Source of the DNA: Flavobacterium commune
GTDB lineage: Bacteria > Bacteroidota > Bacteroidia > Flavobacteriales > Flavobacteriaceae
Direction of reading: 5' to 3'
Assembly: GCF_001857965.1 (NCBI RefSeq)
Contig: NZ_CP017774.1
Location: forward strand, 2,170,001 to 2,234,000
DNA: 64,000 nucleotides
The position numbers and the translations under genes were made by a program. The notes under the pieces are model-generated. The model did not search any database and was not told where the DNA came from. It worked only from the letters and a program-made list of their open reading frames with translations. Shown in pieces: positions 1 to 8,004 of this stretch. Every line of letters begins with the position of its first letter. Position 1 is the stretch's first letter.

Positions 1-383
1 TAGTCGGACCGGTGTTAGACTGGCTGGAAGAAATTAATATAAACAACTTACCGAGCGATGCACATTTATTTACCAACTTAGGTTCTTATTTTGTGTGGAC
101 GGCCACCGAAAAATCTAAAGTTGACCATTTTGGAAACCGTTTTGCCAAGGTAAAAGAGAAGCTTAAATTTAACGGTGATTATGGTATTTACAGTTTCAGG
201 CATACGGCAGCAATGGACTTGTTTCACGCCTTTATGAAACAAGGAATGACGGAACATGAAAGTATTTTAAAACTGATGCCGATTACCGGACACGCCAGCG
301 AAACAGCATTAAGAAATTATCTTAGAGATATTGGCGGGATGCTGCCAAAAGACTACGGAGAGGATTATACGTTAGAATTTTAG
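1..383 (+). CDS. Tyrosine recombinase (integrase), C-terminal part
   Basis: The reading frame is open from the window edge (frame starts at base 3), so the N-terminal arm-binding and core domains are missing. The visible part holds the catalytic core: YSFRHTA matches the HxxR box (with Tyr at the His position), GHAS matches the conserved GH of box II, and RNYLRDIG supplies the nucleophilic Tyr. The enzyme would integrate and excise the element at the tRNA-Leu site. It points into the element, as expected for an integrase next to its attachment site. Confidence 0.9.
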   Translation, partial: VGPVLDWLEEININNLPSDAHLFTNLGSYFVWTATEKSKVDHFGNRFAKVKEKLKFNGDYGIYSFRHTAAMDLFHAFMKQGMTEHESILKLMPITGHASETALRNYLRDIGGMLPKDYGEDYTLEF

Positions 384-403
384 CCTTTACTGTAATAATT
401 TTA

Positions 404-718
404 ATGATTTTCGTAATACAAATGATAACAAGCGATACATTATCACAAATAGAATCCCTTTTTAGAACTTTACAAATGTTGAGTTGCCCCAGTGTTCAAA
501 TTTATGACGAAAGGCAGGAATACCGATGTTATTGTTTATGGGCTAAAGGTTGGAATTGGAAAAGAGAATCATCTTCAGTACACATCAATTTCCCAAAAGA
601 AAAAGTAAACGCCTGGCTTTTGAAAAATTGGGAGAAACGAAAAACCAAAATTCCGCACGAATCTTTTATGATTGAGTTTCCAAATGAAGAAATTGTACGT
701 TTTGGCTTCAAGGTATAA
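404..718 (+). CDS. Hypothetical protein, 104 aa
   Basis: I do not recognise a family. The gene follows the integrase by 20 bases on the same strand and ends at an intrinsic terminator, so it is probably co-transcribed with it. A second Met at codon 7 (position 422) is an equally good start. The C-terminal half alternates charged and aromatic residues (WNWKRESSSVHINFP), suggesting a small soluble alpha/beta protein. No membrane segment or signal peptide is visible. Confidence 0.55.
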   Translation: MIFVIQMITSDTLSQIESLFRTLQMLSCPSVQIYDERQEYRCYCLWAKGWNWKRESSSVHINFPKEKVNAWLLKNWEKRKTKIPHESFMIEFPNEEIVRFGFKV

Positions 719-719
719 A

Positions 720-748
720 AAAACCGCCTACAGATAGCAAGCGGTTTT
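720..748 (+). terminator. Hairpin terminator after the integrase unit
   Basis: A perfect 8-bp stem AAAACCGC/GCGGTTTT lies directly behind the stop codon at 718. The loop contains an inner CTA/TAG pair. Confidence 0.65.
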
Positions 749-825
749 CAAGTGGTATTCTTAGGAATGAACTTATTTTCATCAAATATACAAAACTTAT
801 GAGAAAAGCCAATCAAATATGCCTA

Positions 826-996
826 CTACTTTTTTTTTACAGCCGTTTTCTTTTTAGCAGCCACTTTCTTTTTAACTGGTTTTTTTGCTGATGCGACTTT
901 GACTACTCCACCGCCTTTTACGTATTTGTAACCTTTTTTTAAATGTGTTCCACAAGCTGTTGTTGCTTCTTTCTTCGATACTTTTTTTGTTGCCAT
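826..996 (-). CDS. Lysine-rich basic protein, 56 aa
   Basis: Reading back from the ATG at 994-996 gives a 56-residue protein that starts MATKKVSKKEATTACG and ends VKKKVAAKKKTAVKKK. About 20 residues are Lys, with Ala, Val and Gly making up most of the rest and almost no acidic residues. The C-terminal K/A/P tail resembles histone H1-like tails, so a DNA-binding or DNA-condensing role is possible. It is the last gene of the late-type operon. The start is supported by a copy of the CACCATTAAACC motif nine bases upstream. Function is inferred from composition only. Confidence 0.7.
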   Translation of the reverse strand: MATKKVSKKEATTACGTHLKKGYKYVKGGGVVKVASAKKPVKKKVAAKKKTAVKKK

Positions 997-1005
997 GATA
1001 ATTTT

Positions 1006-1017
1006 GGTTTAATGGTG
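1006..1017 (-). promoter_or_regulatory. CACCATTAAACC leader motif, copy 1
   Basis: Exact 12-base copy on the minus strand, 9 bases before the start codon of the lysine-rich protein. Confidence 0.8.
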
Positions 1018-1029
1018 ATTAATTGGTGA

Positions 1030-1278
1030 TTATAGTTGACTTCTTAATTTCTCAACTACTTTTATTTCTGTTTTAATTTTAGAAATTCTAATTGCTGTAA
1101 TTGGTTCGCCATGTAAATAAGCATATTTCATACCTCCGGAAGCTCCTTTCTTTTGGTAATTTAATAGATCTTTTAAATGCGAACTAAGTTCGTTGAATGT
1201 TTTCGTTAAAAATGTTTTTTTAGCTGCTGTTGTTTTTTTAGTGGCTAATTCTGATTTATAATATTCAAATGCGTTCAT
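1030..1278 (-). CDS. Hypothetical protein, 82 aa
   Basis: No family recognised. The protein is basic and largely helical by composition (MNAFEYYKSELATKK...), with a central GASGGMKYAYLHG turn region. It sits in the terminal cluster of the late-type operon between the lysine-rich protein and a 63-aa protein, and starts 7 bases after a leader motif copy, which supports it as a real gene. Confidence 0.65.
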   Translation of the reverse strand: MNAFEYYKSELATKKTTAAKKTFLTKTFNELSSHLKDLLNYQKKGASGGMKYAYLHGEPITAIRISKIKTEIKVVEKLRSQL

Positions 1279-1285
1279 AACGGTT

Positions 1286-1297
1286 GGTTTAATGGTG
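1286..1297 (-). promoter_or_regulatory. CACCATTAAACC leader motif, copy 2
   Basis: Exact minus-strand copy, 7 bases before the start at 1278. Flanking bases ATTAATCACC are shared with copy 1. Confidence 0.8.
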
Positions 1298-1302
1298 ATT
1301 AA

Positions 1303-1494
1303 TTATTTATGATATTTTGATTTTGGTTGCTCGAATGGTTTACCTTTTTTATCGAACAATTCTTTTACTATTGGCAAAAATGGTTGTGGTTCAAATTTTA
1401 TAGGTTCAGGTATTAAAGCCTTGAAATGCTTTTCATTTTGTAATTCTTGCAAACGCATTAGTATTGCATATATCCTTAATTTTCGTACTAGCAT
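1303..1494 (-). CDS. Hypothetical protein, 63 aa
   Basis: Small basic protein of unknown function, starting 12 bases after the stop of the large ArdC/RadA-like gene and so almost certainly co-transcribed. The N-terminal half (MLVRKLRIYAILMRLQELQNEKHF) could form a helix; the rest is Pro- and Lys-rich. No leader motif precedes this start. Confidence 0.5.
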   Translation of the reverse strand: MLVRKLRIYAILMRLQELQNEKHFKALIPEPIKFEPQPFLPIVKELFDKKGKPFEQPKSKYHK

Positions 1495-1506
1495 TTTTGT
1501 CCTTTT

Positions 1507-4500
1507 TTAAATTCTCTCTACTTCTTCAAATTGCAAATCTTCTTCCTCTTCTTCGGGTTGAACTAATTTTGCGGTGGCAATGTTATAATGCAGTTCGTCT
1601 AACGAACGATTTTGATAACGGTTTTTGTCGGCATAAACATAGTTGTCTTTGAAATCAGGAAATTTTTCTACAAACAGAATTACATCGCCATCAAATTGAC
1701 TGGATGAACCTCCACGCATTTTGCCGTCTGTAGTCAACTGGTAAATAATAACAAACAGTTTGCCGTCATATTTTTTCCTGAAAGTTTCATCTAAGGAAAT
1801 TTTATTGTCCATTGATAACAATTTGCTAAAACTATCAATTACAATTACGTCATTGCGTAGAATTAAATCTTTAATATCCTGCATCGAATTAATTTCAGGG
1901 CTATCAATAGTAGCCTTTGCATTTTCATTCCAAAAACGTTCTGCTTTGTCTTCATACAAAGCACTCTCAGGATGTTCTTCTATGGAAGCGTGACCTACTT
2001 TATAATGCTTTGAAAAGGCGTTCATTAATTGAAAGACAAAGCTTGTTTTTCCGCTTCCTTGTCCTCCGGCAATCGTAATGGCTACACTTTCTTTTTTCTT
2101 TTTTTCGATTTTACCTAAAAAAGTGGCAATATCAGGATTTTCAATCGTGTAGTATTCATGTACGGTATTGCTTCGGTTTTGTTTGCGGTACGCTAACGAA
2201 TTTCGATTTAAAGGAGTAATTACCCTTTCTTCTTCAGGGTCTTCAATTTCTTCCATAGGGACATGAACGATAGTCTGTTGAACGGCCGGAACTTGTGCCG
2301 GAACTTCCTGATAAATGGTTTCGATTTCGGTAACATCGGGAGCATTCAAAGAACCAAATAGAGCTACCTGACCGTTTTTATCAACTTTTTGTTGGTTTTC
2401 TTTTGCTTTTAAACTGTCTATTGTGGCTTCGTCCGTCCAAATTTCGGTATTTCCTGAAATTAGTAAATATTTCATCGAGGAAGCTGCCGTACTCATGTTA
2501 ACCGAGTTGCCCACTTCATAAATTACACCGTCCCAATTGACAACCGTACCGTTTGGATATTTGGCTGCTGTTTTGGTGTTTTTTTTGTCTTTATCCGTGT
2601 TATTTTTGGTCTTTTCTTGATCTTTAGCTTCATTTGCTGAAACCTCTAAAAACTTAAATAAATCCTCTCTATTTAATCGATAATAAGTGTTTAGCTGTCT
2701 TTGCCATGCCCCATTATTAGGTGACCATTTAAAAGCCTGACCGCTTTTCTTTAAAAAAGAACGTGTTTTTTCATCAGGTTTGTTGTCAAATAATACTTGG
2801 ATTTTGTTAAGCTCGTAGTTATCTAATACCTTACCATTTTTAAATGAATATTCTTTGTTTCCTGTTTGGCTTTTACGTTGGTTTAGTTTTTCTTCTAATG
2901 CAATTTGGTCTTTAATTCTTTTAACCTTTGCGTTGGAATTGGCAGTATGAAATCCAGCATAGGTATATTTCATAAAATAATCTGCTTCTTTTTTGGCTAC
3001 TTCTTCATTGAAACCAATTGCTATAAGTCCGTCCACTAGGTCTTTGGTTGTTGCTTTTGGATTAGAACGTATTTTTTTTAGGAGCTTGTTTCCTTCTAGG
3101 TTTTTCTTATGGTTTTTTTCAGCTTCTTTTAGCTTTTCCTGTAAAATTTCCAAAGTTCCTTTTGCTCCTGTTTTAATTGGTTTTTCGGCTTCAGGTGTAA
3201 TGCTGGCTAAAAGCCTTTTTTGCCCTATTTTACCATATTCAACAAGTTCGTTAAGTTTGTCGTTGGCTATACGGTTTTTCTTTTCCATTCGAGCGACTGG
3301 GAATCTTGCAGAACCAGCAATCATTGAGGAAAAGATACCGTGTTTTGAGCGTAAGTAGTCTAGGGAACGTTTTAAATATCCCTCTTTGAACTTCAAAAAA
3401 TTAGTTTCAAAGATTTCTAATTTGTCCGAAGCTTTGGCTTTTTTATGATTTTCGTCATAAACCGATTTCAAAAAATCAAAATAGCCATTTTGTTCTGAGA
3501 CAGCTCTTTTTTCGGGTGTAAACGAAATACCAGTATAAGCCCTGTATGCAACATCATAAGGAATTTCTTCTTTAAAAAAAGGATAGTTTTCTTCTTTTTC
3601 TACAGCTTTTTTAATTTCTTTTTTATCGGTTTTTTTTGCCTCTTTTTTCAAAAACTTAAAAATACCGTCGCTATCCGGTTGTAGAATAAAATCGGCTGCT
3701 TTTTGTGCTGCTGAACTGGCGCGCATTAAGAAACGATTGTCTTTTTTTAGTTGTGGAACAAGCACTTCATTCCAGCCTTTTAAATAGCCAGCATGATTTT
3801 TATTGGTGTAAAACATAATTCCCGCCTGTGCTGATAAAAACACGGCTCCAAATTCGGCAGTTAGTTCCTCGAATGCGTATTCAGGCGAACCAAACGCACC
3901 CGAAAAATCACGCTTCAAACGGTTTTCGTGTCCTGTGCTATGGCTGAGTTCGTGAAATAGTGTTCTGTAAAAATCCTGTGAACTTTTGAATTTATCAATA
4001 GGCGGCATACTAACCAAATCCTTACTTGGAGCAAAGAAAGCTTTGTTTCCTTTGTACTCAATTTTAGGGTTTGGTTTTGGATAATGCGTAACTATTTTTT
4101 CGGCAATATCTATGGTTTGATTGTTGCCTGCTTTTACATCGTTTGTGACTTTTCCAAGTAACTTAAAGTTATCTAAATCAAAATCGATTCCCTCAATATC
4201 AGAAGCACTAAAAACGTTATAATACTTTAAGAAGAAAAATTCTTTCTTGTCTCCTTTTTTGGCTGTTTCGCTTCCTGCTGCCTTATTAATTCTTTCAATT
4301 TCGGCATCACTGTATTCTTTTTCAGTTCTTGAAAAGTAAACAACCTCCTGTCCTTTACTGCCTTTTTTTAACTTACCGCCTTTTTCTTTTATTTGCGTAA
4401 AAGTTAAAAAATAGGGGTTATCCAGTGTACCAAATAAAGGGGTTAACATCATGCTGTTAATTCCTCTGTATGGTTTTTTTGAAACAAAATTGTACGGAAT

Positions 4501-5064
4501 TAAATAGCCTTCGTCATTCCAAGCTCTTTCATAATCGCCTTTATTGGCTTTTTCAATTAAATCCAGCATTCGCTTAGTAACCATATCATAAATAGCATCG
4601 GGAGAAACTGCCTTACCCAAACCATAAATTTGTTCGTGGTTTTCGGTTTCCATATCGATACCGTGCAGCATTCCGTTAAAATCTTCGGGATTAGGGCAGC
4701 CAAGACCTACCACTCTCGCAGCTTTTCTAATTTGGTAGCGTTCTTTGCTTGGGATTCCTTTTTTATGCCAGGTTATTACTCCATGCTTATTGATGCTGGC
4801 TACTTTCACGTTGTCCTGCATATAATGCAGTTCTTCACCTTTTTTTTTAGGAACAACGGGAACGCTTAAACCCCTAGTCTCACGAGCAGGGGTATCTATT
4901 TCTATTTCGAATTTTTTATCGTCCGGGTAGTTGGCTAAAAACTTCGAAACTCGTTCGTAAACTTCTTTATGATTTTCGGCTTTGGCTTTGGCTTGCAATT
5001 CGATTAAGTATTCACGAGTTACAGTAGTGCCTGCCAATCCATTGAATTGTTTGGTAACTGACAT
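1507..5064 (-). CDS. ArdC-like zincin protease fused to RadA/RecA-like ATPase, 1185 aa
   Basis: Residues about 155-290 resemble the ArdC ssDNA-binding domain. Residues 371-375 are HELSH, followed by ELTAEFGA near residue 404, the zinc-protease signature of the ArdC-associated zincin domain. Long Lys-rich linkers follow, with a segment QAFKWSPNNGAWQRQL common in plasmid polyproteins. The last 190 residues are a P-loop ATPase: GGQGSGKT at 1000-1007, Walker B VIVIDS near 1073, QLTTDGK near 1110 and KNRY at 1147, the pattern of RadA/KaiC-type RecA folds. ArdC proteins guard incoming DNA in plasmids; a DNA protection or recombination role is likely. It shows none of the A32/HerA hallmarks of a packaging ATPase. 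Confidence 0.75.
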   Translation of the reverse strand: MSVTKQFNGLAGTTVTREYLIELQAKAKAENHKEVYERVSKFLANYPDDKKFEIEIDTPARETRGLSVPVVPKKKGEELHYMQDNVKVASINKHGVITWHKKGIPSKERYQIRKAARVVGLGCPNPEDFNGMLHGIDMETENHEQIYGLGKAVSPDAIYDMVTKRMLDLIEKANKGDYERAWNDEGYLIPYNFVSKKPYRGINSMMLTPLFGTLDNPYFLTFTQIKEKGGKLKKGSKGQEVVYFSRTEKEYSDAEIERINKAAGSETAKKGDKKEFFFLKYYNVFSASDIEGIDFDLDNFKLLGKVTNDVKAGNNQTIDIAEKIVTHYPKPNPKIEYKGNKAFFAPSKDLVSMPPIDKFKSSQDFYRTLFHELSHSTGHENRLKRDFSGAFGSPEYAFEELTAEFGAVFLSAQAGIMFYTNKNHAGYLKGWNEVLVPQLKKDNRFLMRASSAAQKAADFILQPDSDGIFKFLKKEAKKTDKKEIKKAVEKEENYPFFKEEIPYDVAYRAYTGISFTPEKRAVSEQNGYFDFLKSVYDENHKKAKASDKLEIFETNFLKFKEGYLKRSLDYLRSKHGIFSSMIAGSARFPVARMEKKNRIANDKLNELVEYGKIGQKRLLASITPEAEKPIKTGAKGTLEILQEKLKEAEKNHKKNLEGNKLLKKIRSNPKATTKDLVDGLIAIGFNEEVAKKEADYFMKYTYAGFHTANSNAKVKRIKDQIALEEKLNQRKSQTGNKEYSFKNGKVLDNYELNKIQVLFDNKPDEKTRSFLKKSGQAFKWSPNNGAWQRQLNTYYRLNREDLFKFLEVSANEAKDQEKTKNNTDKDKKNTKTAAKYPNGTVVNWDGVIYEVGNSVNMSTAASSMKYLLISGNTEIWTDEATIDSLKAKENQQKVDKNGQVALFGSLNAPDVTEIETIYQEVPAQVPAVQQTIVHVPMEEIEDPEEERVITPLNRNSLAYRKQNRSNTVHEYYTIENPDIATFLGKIEKKKKESVAITIAGGQGSGKTSFVFQLMNAFSKHYKVGHASIEEHPESALYEDKAERFWNENAKATIDSPEINSMQDIKDLILRNDVIVIDSFSKLLSMDNKISLDETFRKKYDGKLFVIIYQLTTDGKMRGGSSSQFDGDVILFVEKFPDFKDNYVYADKNRYQNRSLDELHYNIATAKLVQPEEEEEDLQFEEVERI

Positions 5065-5070
5065 AGTTTT

Positions 5071-5082
5071 GGTTTAATGGTG
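5071..5082 (-). promoter_or_regulatory. CACCATTAAACC leader motif, copy 3
   Basis: Exact minus-strand copy, 6 bases before the start of the ArdC/RadA-like gene at 5064. No TAnnTTTG box is near it, so it does not look like a promoter. Confidence 0.8.
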
Positions 5083-5087
5083 TTTGT

Positions 5088-5579
5088 TTATTGCTTTACA
5101 ATCCAGCTTTTTCCCAAGGCATCTACAACGGTATGAATTTGGTAATTATTTACATTGGTGTCTAGTCCGCCTGTTAAAAACTGCTGAACCACATTTACCA
5201 ACGACAATTGCACCGTAATTCCCTCAATAACATAGTTAGAATAGGCTGGTAACTCGAATTTGTTTTCGCCTTCTCCTTTTGGTAAAGCATTGCCTATAAG
5301 AACTCCCTTGTACAGCAACTGTATTTGTTTTACGGTTATCAATCCCGCACTATAAATAGTCATATCGAACTTGGTAGGATTGTGAAAGGCAATATCCAAG
5401 TCTAATAATACCCGGGCTTGCGGTGTGCCAAAATCACGAAGTCTCAAATTGCGCAAATTGCGCAAATCCATTGTCATGTTTTCAATGACTTTTGAAAATT
5501 CATTTTTTTTCTTAAAAGCAAAAAGTGTGCTTACAACTGCTGCACCGCCTAACCATGCTAAAATAGTTTTTCCCTCCAT
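5088..5579 (-). CDS. Membrane-anchored LEA type 2-like protein, 163 aa
   Basis: An N-terminal hydrophobic segment (about residues 5-21, ending FAFKKK) anchors a beta-rich domain. The stretch LDLDIAFHNPTKFDMTIYSA followed by a YKGVLIGNALP turn fits the water-stress/LEA type 2 fold (NPt/NPn motif, small fibronectin-like sandwich). It stops 23 bases before the next leader motif region and follows the peptidoglycan-binding protein by 4 bases. One of a series of single-span membrane proteins in this operon; a role in the virion membrane is inference. Confidence 0.65.
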   Translation of the reverse strand: MEGKTILAWLGGAAVVSTLFAFKKKNEFSKVIENMTMDLRNLRNLRLRDFGTPQARVLLDLDIAFHNPTKFDMTIYSAGLITVKQIQLLYKGVLIGNALPKGEGENKFELPAYSNYVIEGITVQLSLVNVVQQFLTGGLDTNVNNYQIHTVVDALGKSWIVKQ

Positions 5580-5583
5580 GATC

Positions 5584-6198
5584 TTAAATTTTTTCTACAT
5601 CCGAAGCCTTTACAAAGCCTTTTCTTAGAGCGTTAAACATTCCATAATAATAAATCAGATAGTAACCGCTGGCGTTCATAGTCGATTTTATTAAGCCTAC
5701 TTTTTCGCCATAGTCAAAGGTGCTTACTACATTTCCGCTGGAGTAGTAACTTCCATCGGCTTTAGCAACAGCTCCATATACTTTGACTCCTTGCGGATTT
5801 TTTGCCTGAATATTAGTATTTAACGGTAGAACAGGAACAATTATTAATGTAGGCAATGTAGGGTATTGCGCTAGTGTAACTTGTTTTACTCCTTTGGTAG
5901 TAAGTAGTTTTTTTTCGGTTATTGGCCCAAAAATACCGTCCACCTCGCTACCACTCATTCCCATTAAAAGCTGTAGTTTACCCACTTCTAAACCTCTTGA
6001 ACCAAGAGAAAGAACTTTGTTTAAATCGGGTTTAGCTGCTGCCGGAGTAGAGGATGGAGTATCGGTAGTTAAATCGTCTGTTGGTTCGGTATTACTGTTA
6101 CCGTTCATAGCGTATAAGCCTACACCTGCCAGTAATGCAATGCCGAGATACAAATACGTATTATCCCCTTTTTTTGGGGTTGTGGTGGTTGTTTTCAT
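5584..6198 (-). CDS. Membrane-anchored peptidoglycan-binding protein, 204 aa
   Basis: Residues about 14-31 (YLYLGIALLAGVGLYAM) form one membrane segment after a short basic N-terminus. A Thr/Ala/Pro linker leads to LGSRGLEVGKLQLLM...VDGIFGPITEK, the pattern of the PG_binding_1 domain. The C-terminal 80 residues look like an SH3-type beta module (GVKVYGAV...YGEKVGLI). It probably tethers a membrane to the cell wall, as an entry or lysis component. Its start is preceded by a leader motif 9 bases upstream. Confidence 0.75.
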   Translation of the reverse strand: MKTTTTTPKKGDNTYLYLGIALLAGVGLYAMNGNSNTEPTDDLTTDTPSSTPAAAKPDLNKVLSLGSRGLEVGKLQLLMGMSGSEVDGIFGPITEKKLLTTKGVKQVTLAQYPTLPTLIIVPVLPLNTNIQAKNPQGVKVYGAVAKADGSYYSSGNVVSTFDYGEKVGLIKSTMNASGYYLIYYYGMFNALRKGFVKASDVEKI

Positions 6199-6207
6199 TT
6201 GGTGGTT

Positions 6208-6219
6208 GGTTTAATGGTG
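6208..6219 (-). promoter_or_regulatory. CACCATTAAACC leader motif, copy 4
   Basis: Exact minus-strand copy, 9 bases before the start at 6198. Confidence 0.8.
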
Positions 6220-6229
6220 TTTTAAAGTC

Positions 6230-6763
6230 TCAGACTTTTGGTTTGATAAAAGTAATAAATTTTAGCAATAAATAACCTATTGTTACTGCTCCAATTTGCA
6301 TTAAAATTATTTGCCATTTAGGAAGAGGTTTATCTACCGGGATTTCTTTAGTTTTATAAAGCGTTACTGTTTTGGTAATGCGGTAATACACTTTATAAAT
6401 TTTATTCTCAGTAGCTCCAATTTTGCTGTTAAAATTCAGGCTTTTGTCTTTCGAATTGTAATTGACGTTATACGAATTGGCTCCCGATTTTTTAGAGGTG
6501 TTCAATTGGCTTAATAATTTATCAATTGCAATTTGACAAACGGAATCGCACTCTTTTTTTTCGGTTTTGATACTGCCAATGATGATCTTCAAACTGTCCA
6601 CAATTGCCTGATTGCGAATAGTAAATTTCACTAAATTGATGCTGTCATGGTTAACGATGGTGGTTTCTTTAACTTCGTTAATCGGTTGGGTAGTTTTGCA
6701 GCTAAATAACATCAGCAGCAAAATCAATATTGCGAAAAGATTTAAAAGGAAATACTTTTTCAT
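6230..6763 (-). CDS. Probable single-gene spanin (u-spanin-like), 177 aa
   Basis: The protein begins MKKYFLLNLFAILILLL and has a lipobox LFSC with Cys at residue 22, so it should become an outer-membrane lipoprotein. A single C-terminal span (WQIILMQIGAVTIGYLLL) near residues 150-170 would anchor the other end in the inner membrane. A lipoprotein signal plus a C-terminal span is the architecture of u-spanins, which fuse the two membranes at lysis. The start at 6763 is chosen because it overlaps the upstream stop as ATGA and gives a clean signal peptide; an ATG ten codons earlier exists. It lies next to a holin-like gene. Confidence 0.7.
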   Translation of the reverse strand: MKKYFLLNLFAILILLLMLFSCKTTQPINEVKETTIVNHDSINLVKFTIRNQAIVDSLKIIIGSIKTEKKECDSVCQIAIDKLLSQLNTSKKSGANSYNVNYNSKDKSLNFNSKIGATENKIYKVYYRITKTVTLYKTKEIPVDKPLPKWQIILMQIGAVTIGYLLLKFITFIKPKV

Positions 6764-6954
6764 GGCTTGCGGTTTTTTTTGTTCGTTTTCCATTCGTCGT
6801 GCATGATGTACCAGCGTTGCAATTGGTAGCCTACGTAAATGATGAAACCTATTAATTTAAAAGCAAAGTCTATGTTTATGGTACTAAATAGGGCTATCAT
6901 AATGGAGAATATGGCGGTTGATTTAATTTCTATAATTTCGGCTAGTAGTTTCAT
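6760..6954 (-). CDS. Holin-like small membrane protein, 64 aa
   Basis: Two hydrophobic segments (about residues 11-28 and 30-46) and a charged tail HDEWKTNKKNRKP fit a class II holin-like protein. It overlaps the spanin start by ATGA and the upstream gene by one base, so the three form a tightly coupled lysis block. No specific holin family is recognised. Confidence 0.6.
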   Translation of the reverse strand: MKLLAEIIEIKSTAIFSIMIALFSTINIDFAFKLIGFIIYVGYQLQRWYIMHDEWKTNKKNRKP

Positions 6955-7511
6955 TATGGCATAGGGTTAAGGTTAGACAATGTTTGTTTGAAGTTGAAAT
7001 AGGTAAACAAAAAATAAATAAATATTCCTGCTGTTTTTATGGTAGCTTCTGTTTTTGGTTCTAATCCAAATCCTGCTATTATGCTAAAATTTTCATTTAG
7101 CAAGGCTATTAATCCATAGAAAAATGTACCTATTTTCCATAGTAAGGTGTTTCTTTTAGGTGTAGGTTGGTTTAGTTTTCCCATAATGCTAATGTCTATT
7201 GAATTGATACTGTGGTTTTCGTCTATTGTGTCTAGTAGTTCTACTAAAAATTTACCTCTTTTGGTTAGTGTGCCTTTGAGTTGGTTTTTTCCCAAGGCAC
7301 TCGAAATGGTTTCTCCCGGAACGCCAAACGCATAACCGTCTTCTGTAATTAATACTTTGTTCCAAAATGCCCTAAACTCCCTGTTTGCAAAAACATCTAT
7401 ATTTTTTGCTGTGTCTCTGAAATAACCTTTTGTTTTTTCCACATAAAACAGATTCACAAACGTTAATGGGAATAAAAGGATATATGCGATTATGAATAGA
7501 AAAAAGCCCAT
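6954..7511 (-). CDS. Phage-type membrane protein of the lysis block, 185 aa
   Basis: One N-terminal span (FFLFIIAYILLFPLTFVNLFY), a soluble middle with ETISSALGKNQLKGTLTKRGKFLVELLD and ENHSINSI, and two weaker hydrophobic stretches near the C-terminus. The TISSxLGKNQ..GTL..GK..V..LD pattern recurs, as I remember it, in small proteins beside lysis genes of Bacteroidota phages. The exact role is unknown. It shares one base with the holin-like gene downstream and directly abuts the gene upstream. Confidence 0.65.
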   Translation of the reverse strand: MGFFLFIIAYILLFPLTFVNLFYVEKTKGYFRDTAKNIDVFANREFRAFWNKVLITEDGYAFGVPGETISSALGKNQLKGTLTKRGKFLVELLDTIDENHSINSIDISIMGKLNQPTPKRNTLLWKIGTFFYGLIALLNENFSIIAGFGLEPKTEATIKTAGIFIYFLFTYFNFKQTLSNLNPMP

Positions 7512-7994
7512 TTACTCTACAAATTCAAAACCTTGGTTTTCCAAGGTGTCGCCGTTAATAACGCATTTCTTAAGGATGAACATTCTAGCCAAAGGATTAG
7601 TTACAATAATCTCAGGCAATTGAATTGAACCACCTTCAAAATATTGTTGAACATCTGTAAAATTTGGATAACCGATTTCAGTAATAACAGCACCTTCGGG
7701 CAAAGCTCCTGCATTAGCCATTAATACAGGAAGCATAGGTACTGGTTCTGTCTCTCCTTCAAGCAAGCACATCATGGTTTGATTAGTAGATTCAGCCGTA
7801 AAATCAATACCTTTGAACGGCAAAAATGCCTCAGCTATAATTTGTTTTTCACCATTATCAACCCAGTACATAATGAAATCTACTTTTAAATAATTAGAGT
7901 GGCGGTCTAGTTGTCCTATTCTTTCTTCAACAAACATTTCAGGATATAATCCTTTTGTAAATGGATGGGTGTAGTTTAATTTTTTTAGTTTCAT
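7512..7994 (-). CDS. Hypothetical beta-rich protein, 160 aa
   Basis: No membrane segment. Many short beta-like stretches (YLKVDFIMYWVDNG, QLPEIIVTNPLARMFILKK) suggest a structural or fibre-associated protein. It begins 10 bases after the stop of the 787-aa fibre-like protein, as a chaperone or accessory fibre protein often would. No family recognised. Confidence 0.65.
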   Translation of the reverse strand: MKLKKLNYTHPFTKGLYPEMFVEERIGQLDRHSNYLKVDFIMYWVDNGEKQIIAEAFLPFKGIDFTAESTNQTMMCLLEGETEPVPMLPVLMANAGALPEGAVITEIGYPNFTDVQQYFEGGSIQLPEIIVTNPLARMFILKKCVINGDTLENQGFEFVE

Positions 7995-8004
7995 TTTATA
8001 TCTT

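Noticed and set aside
1006..1017. Leader motif as promoter or Shine-Dalgarno element
   Set aside because: It does not match TAnnTTTG or TTG spacing and is not complementary to the 16S rRNA 3' end; most copies are inside operons.
1507..2110. C-terminal ATPase as the virus packaging motor
   Set aside because: The QLTTDGK and KNRY motifs fit RadA/RecA-type ATPases better than A32/HerA-type packaging enzymes. A packaging ATPase was not identified anywhere in the element.
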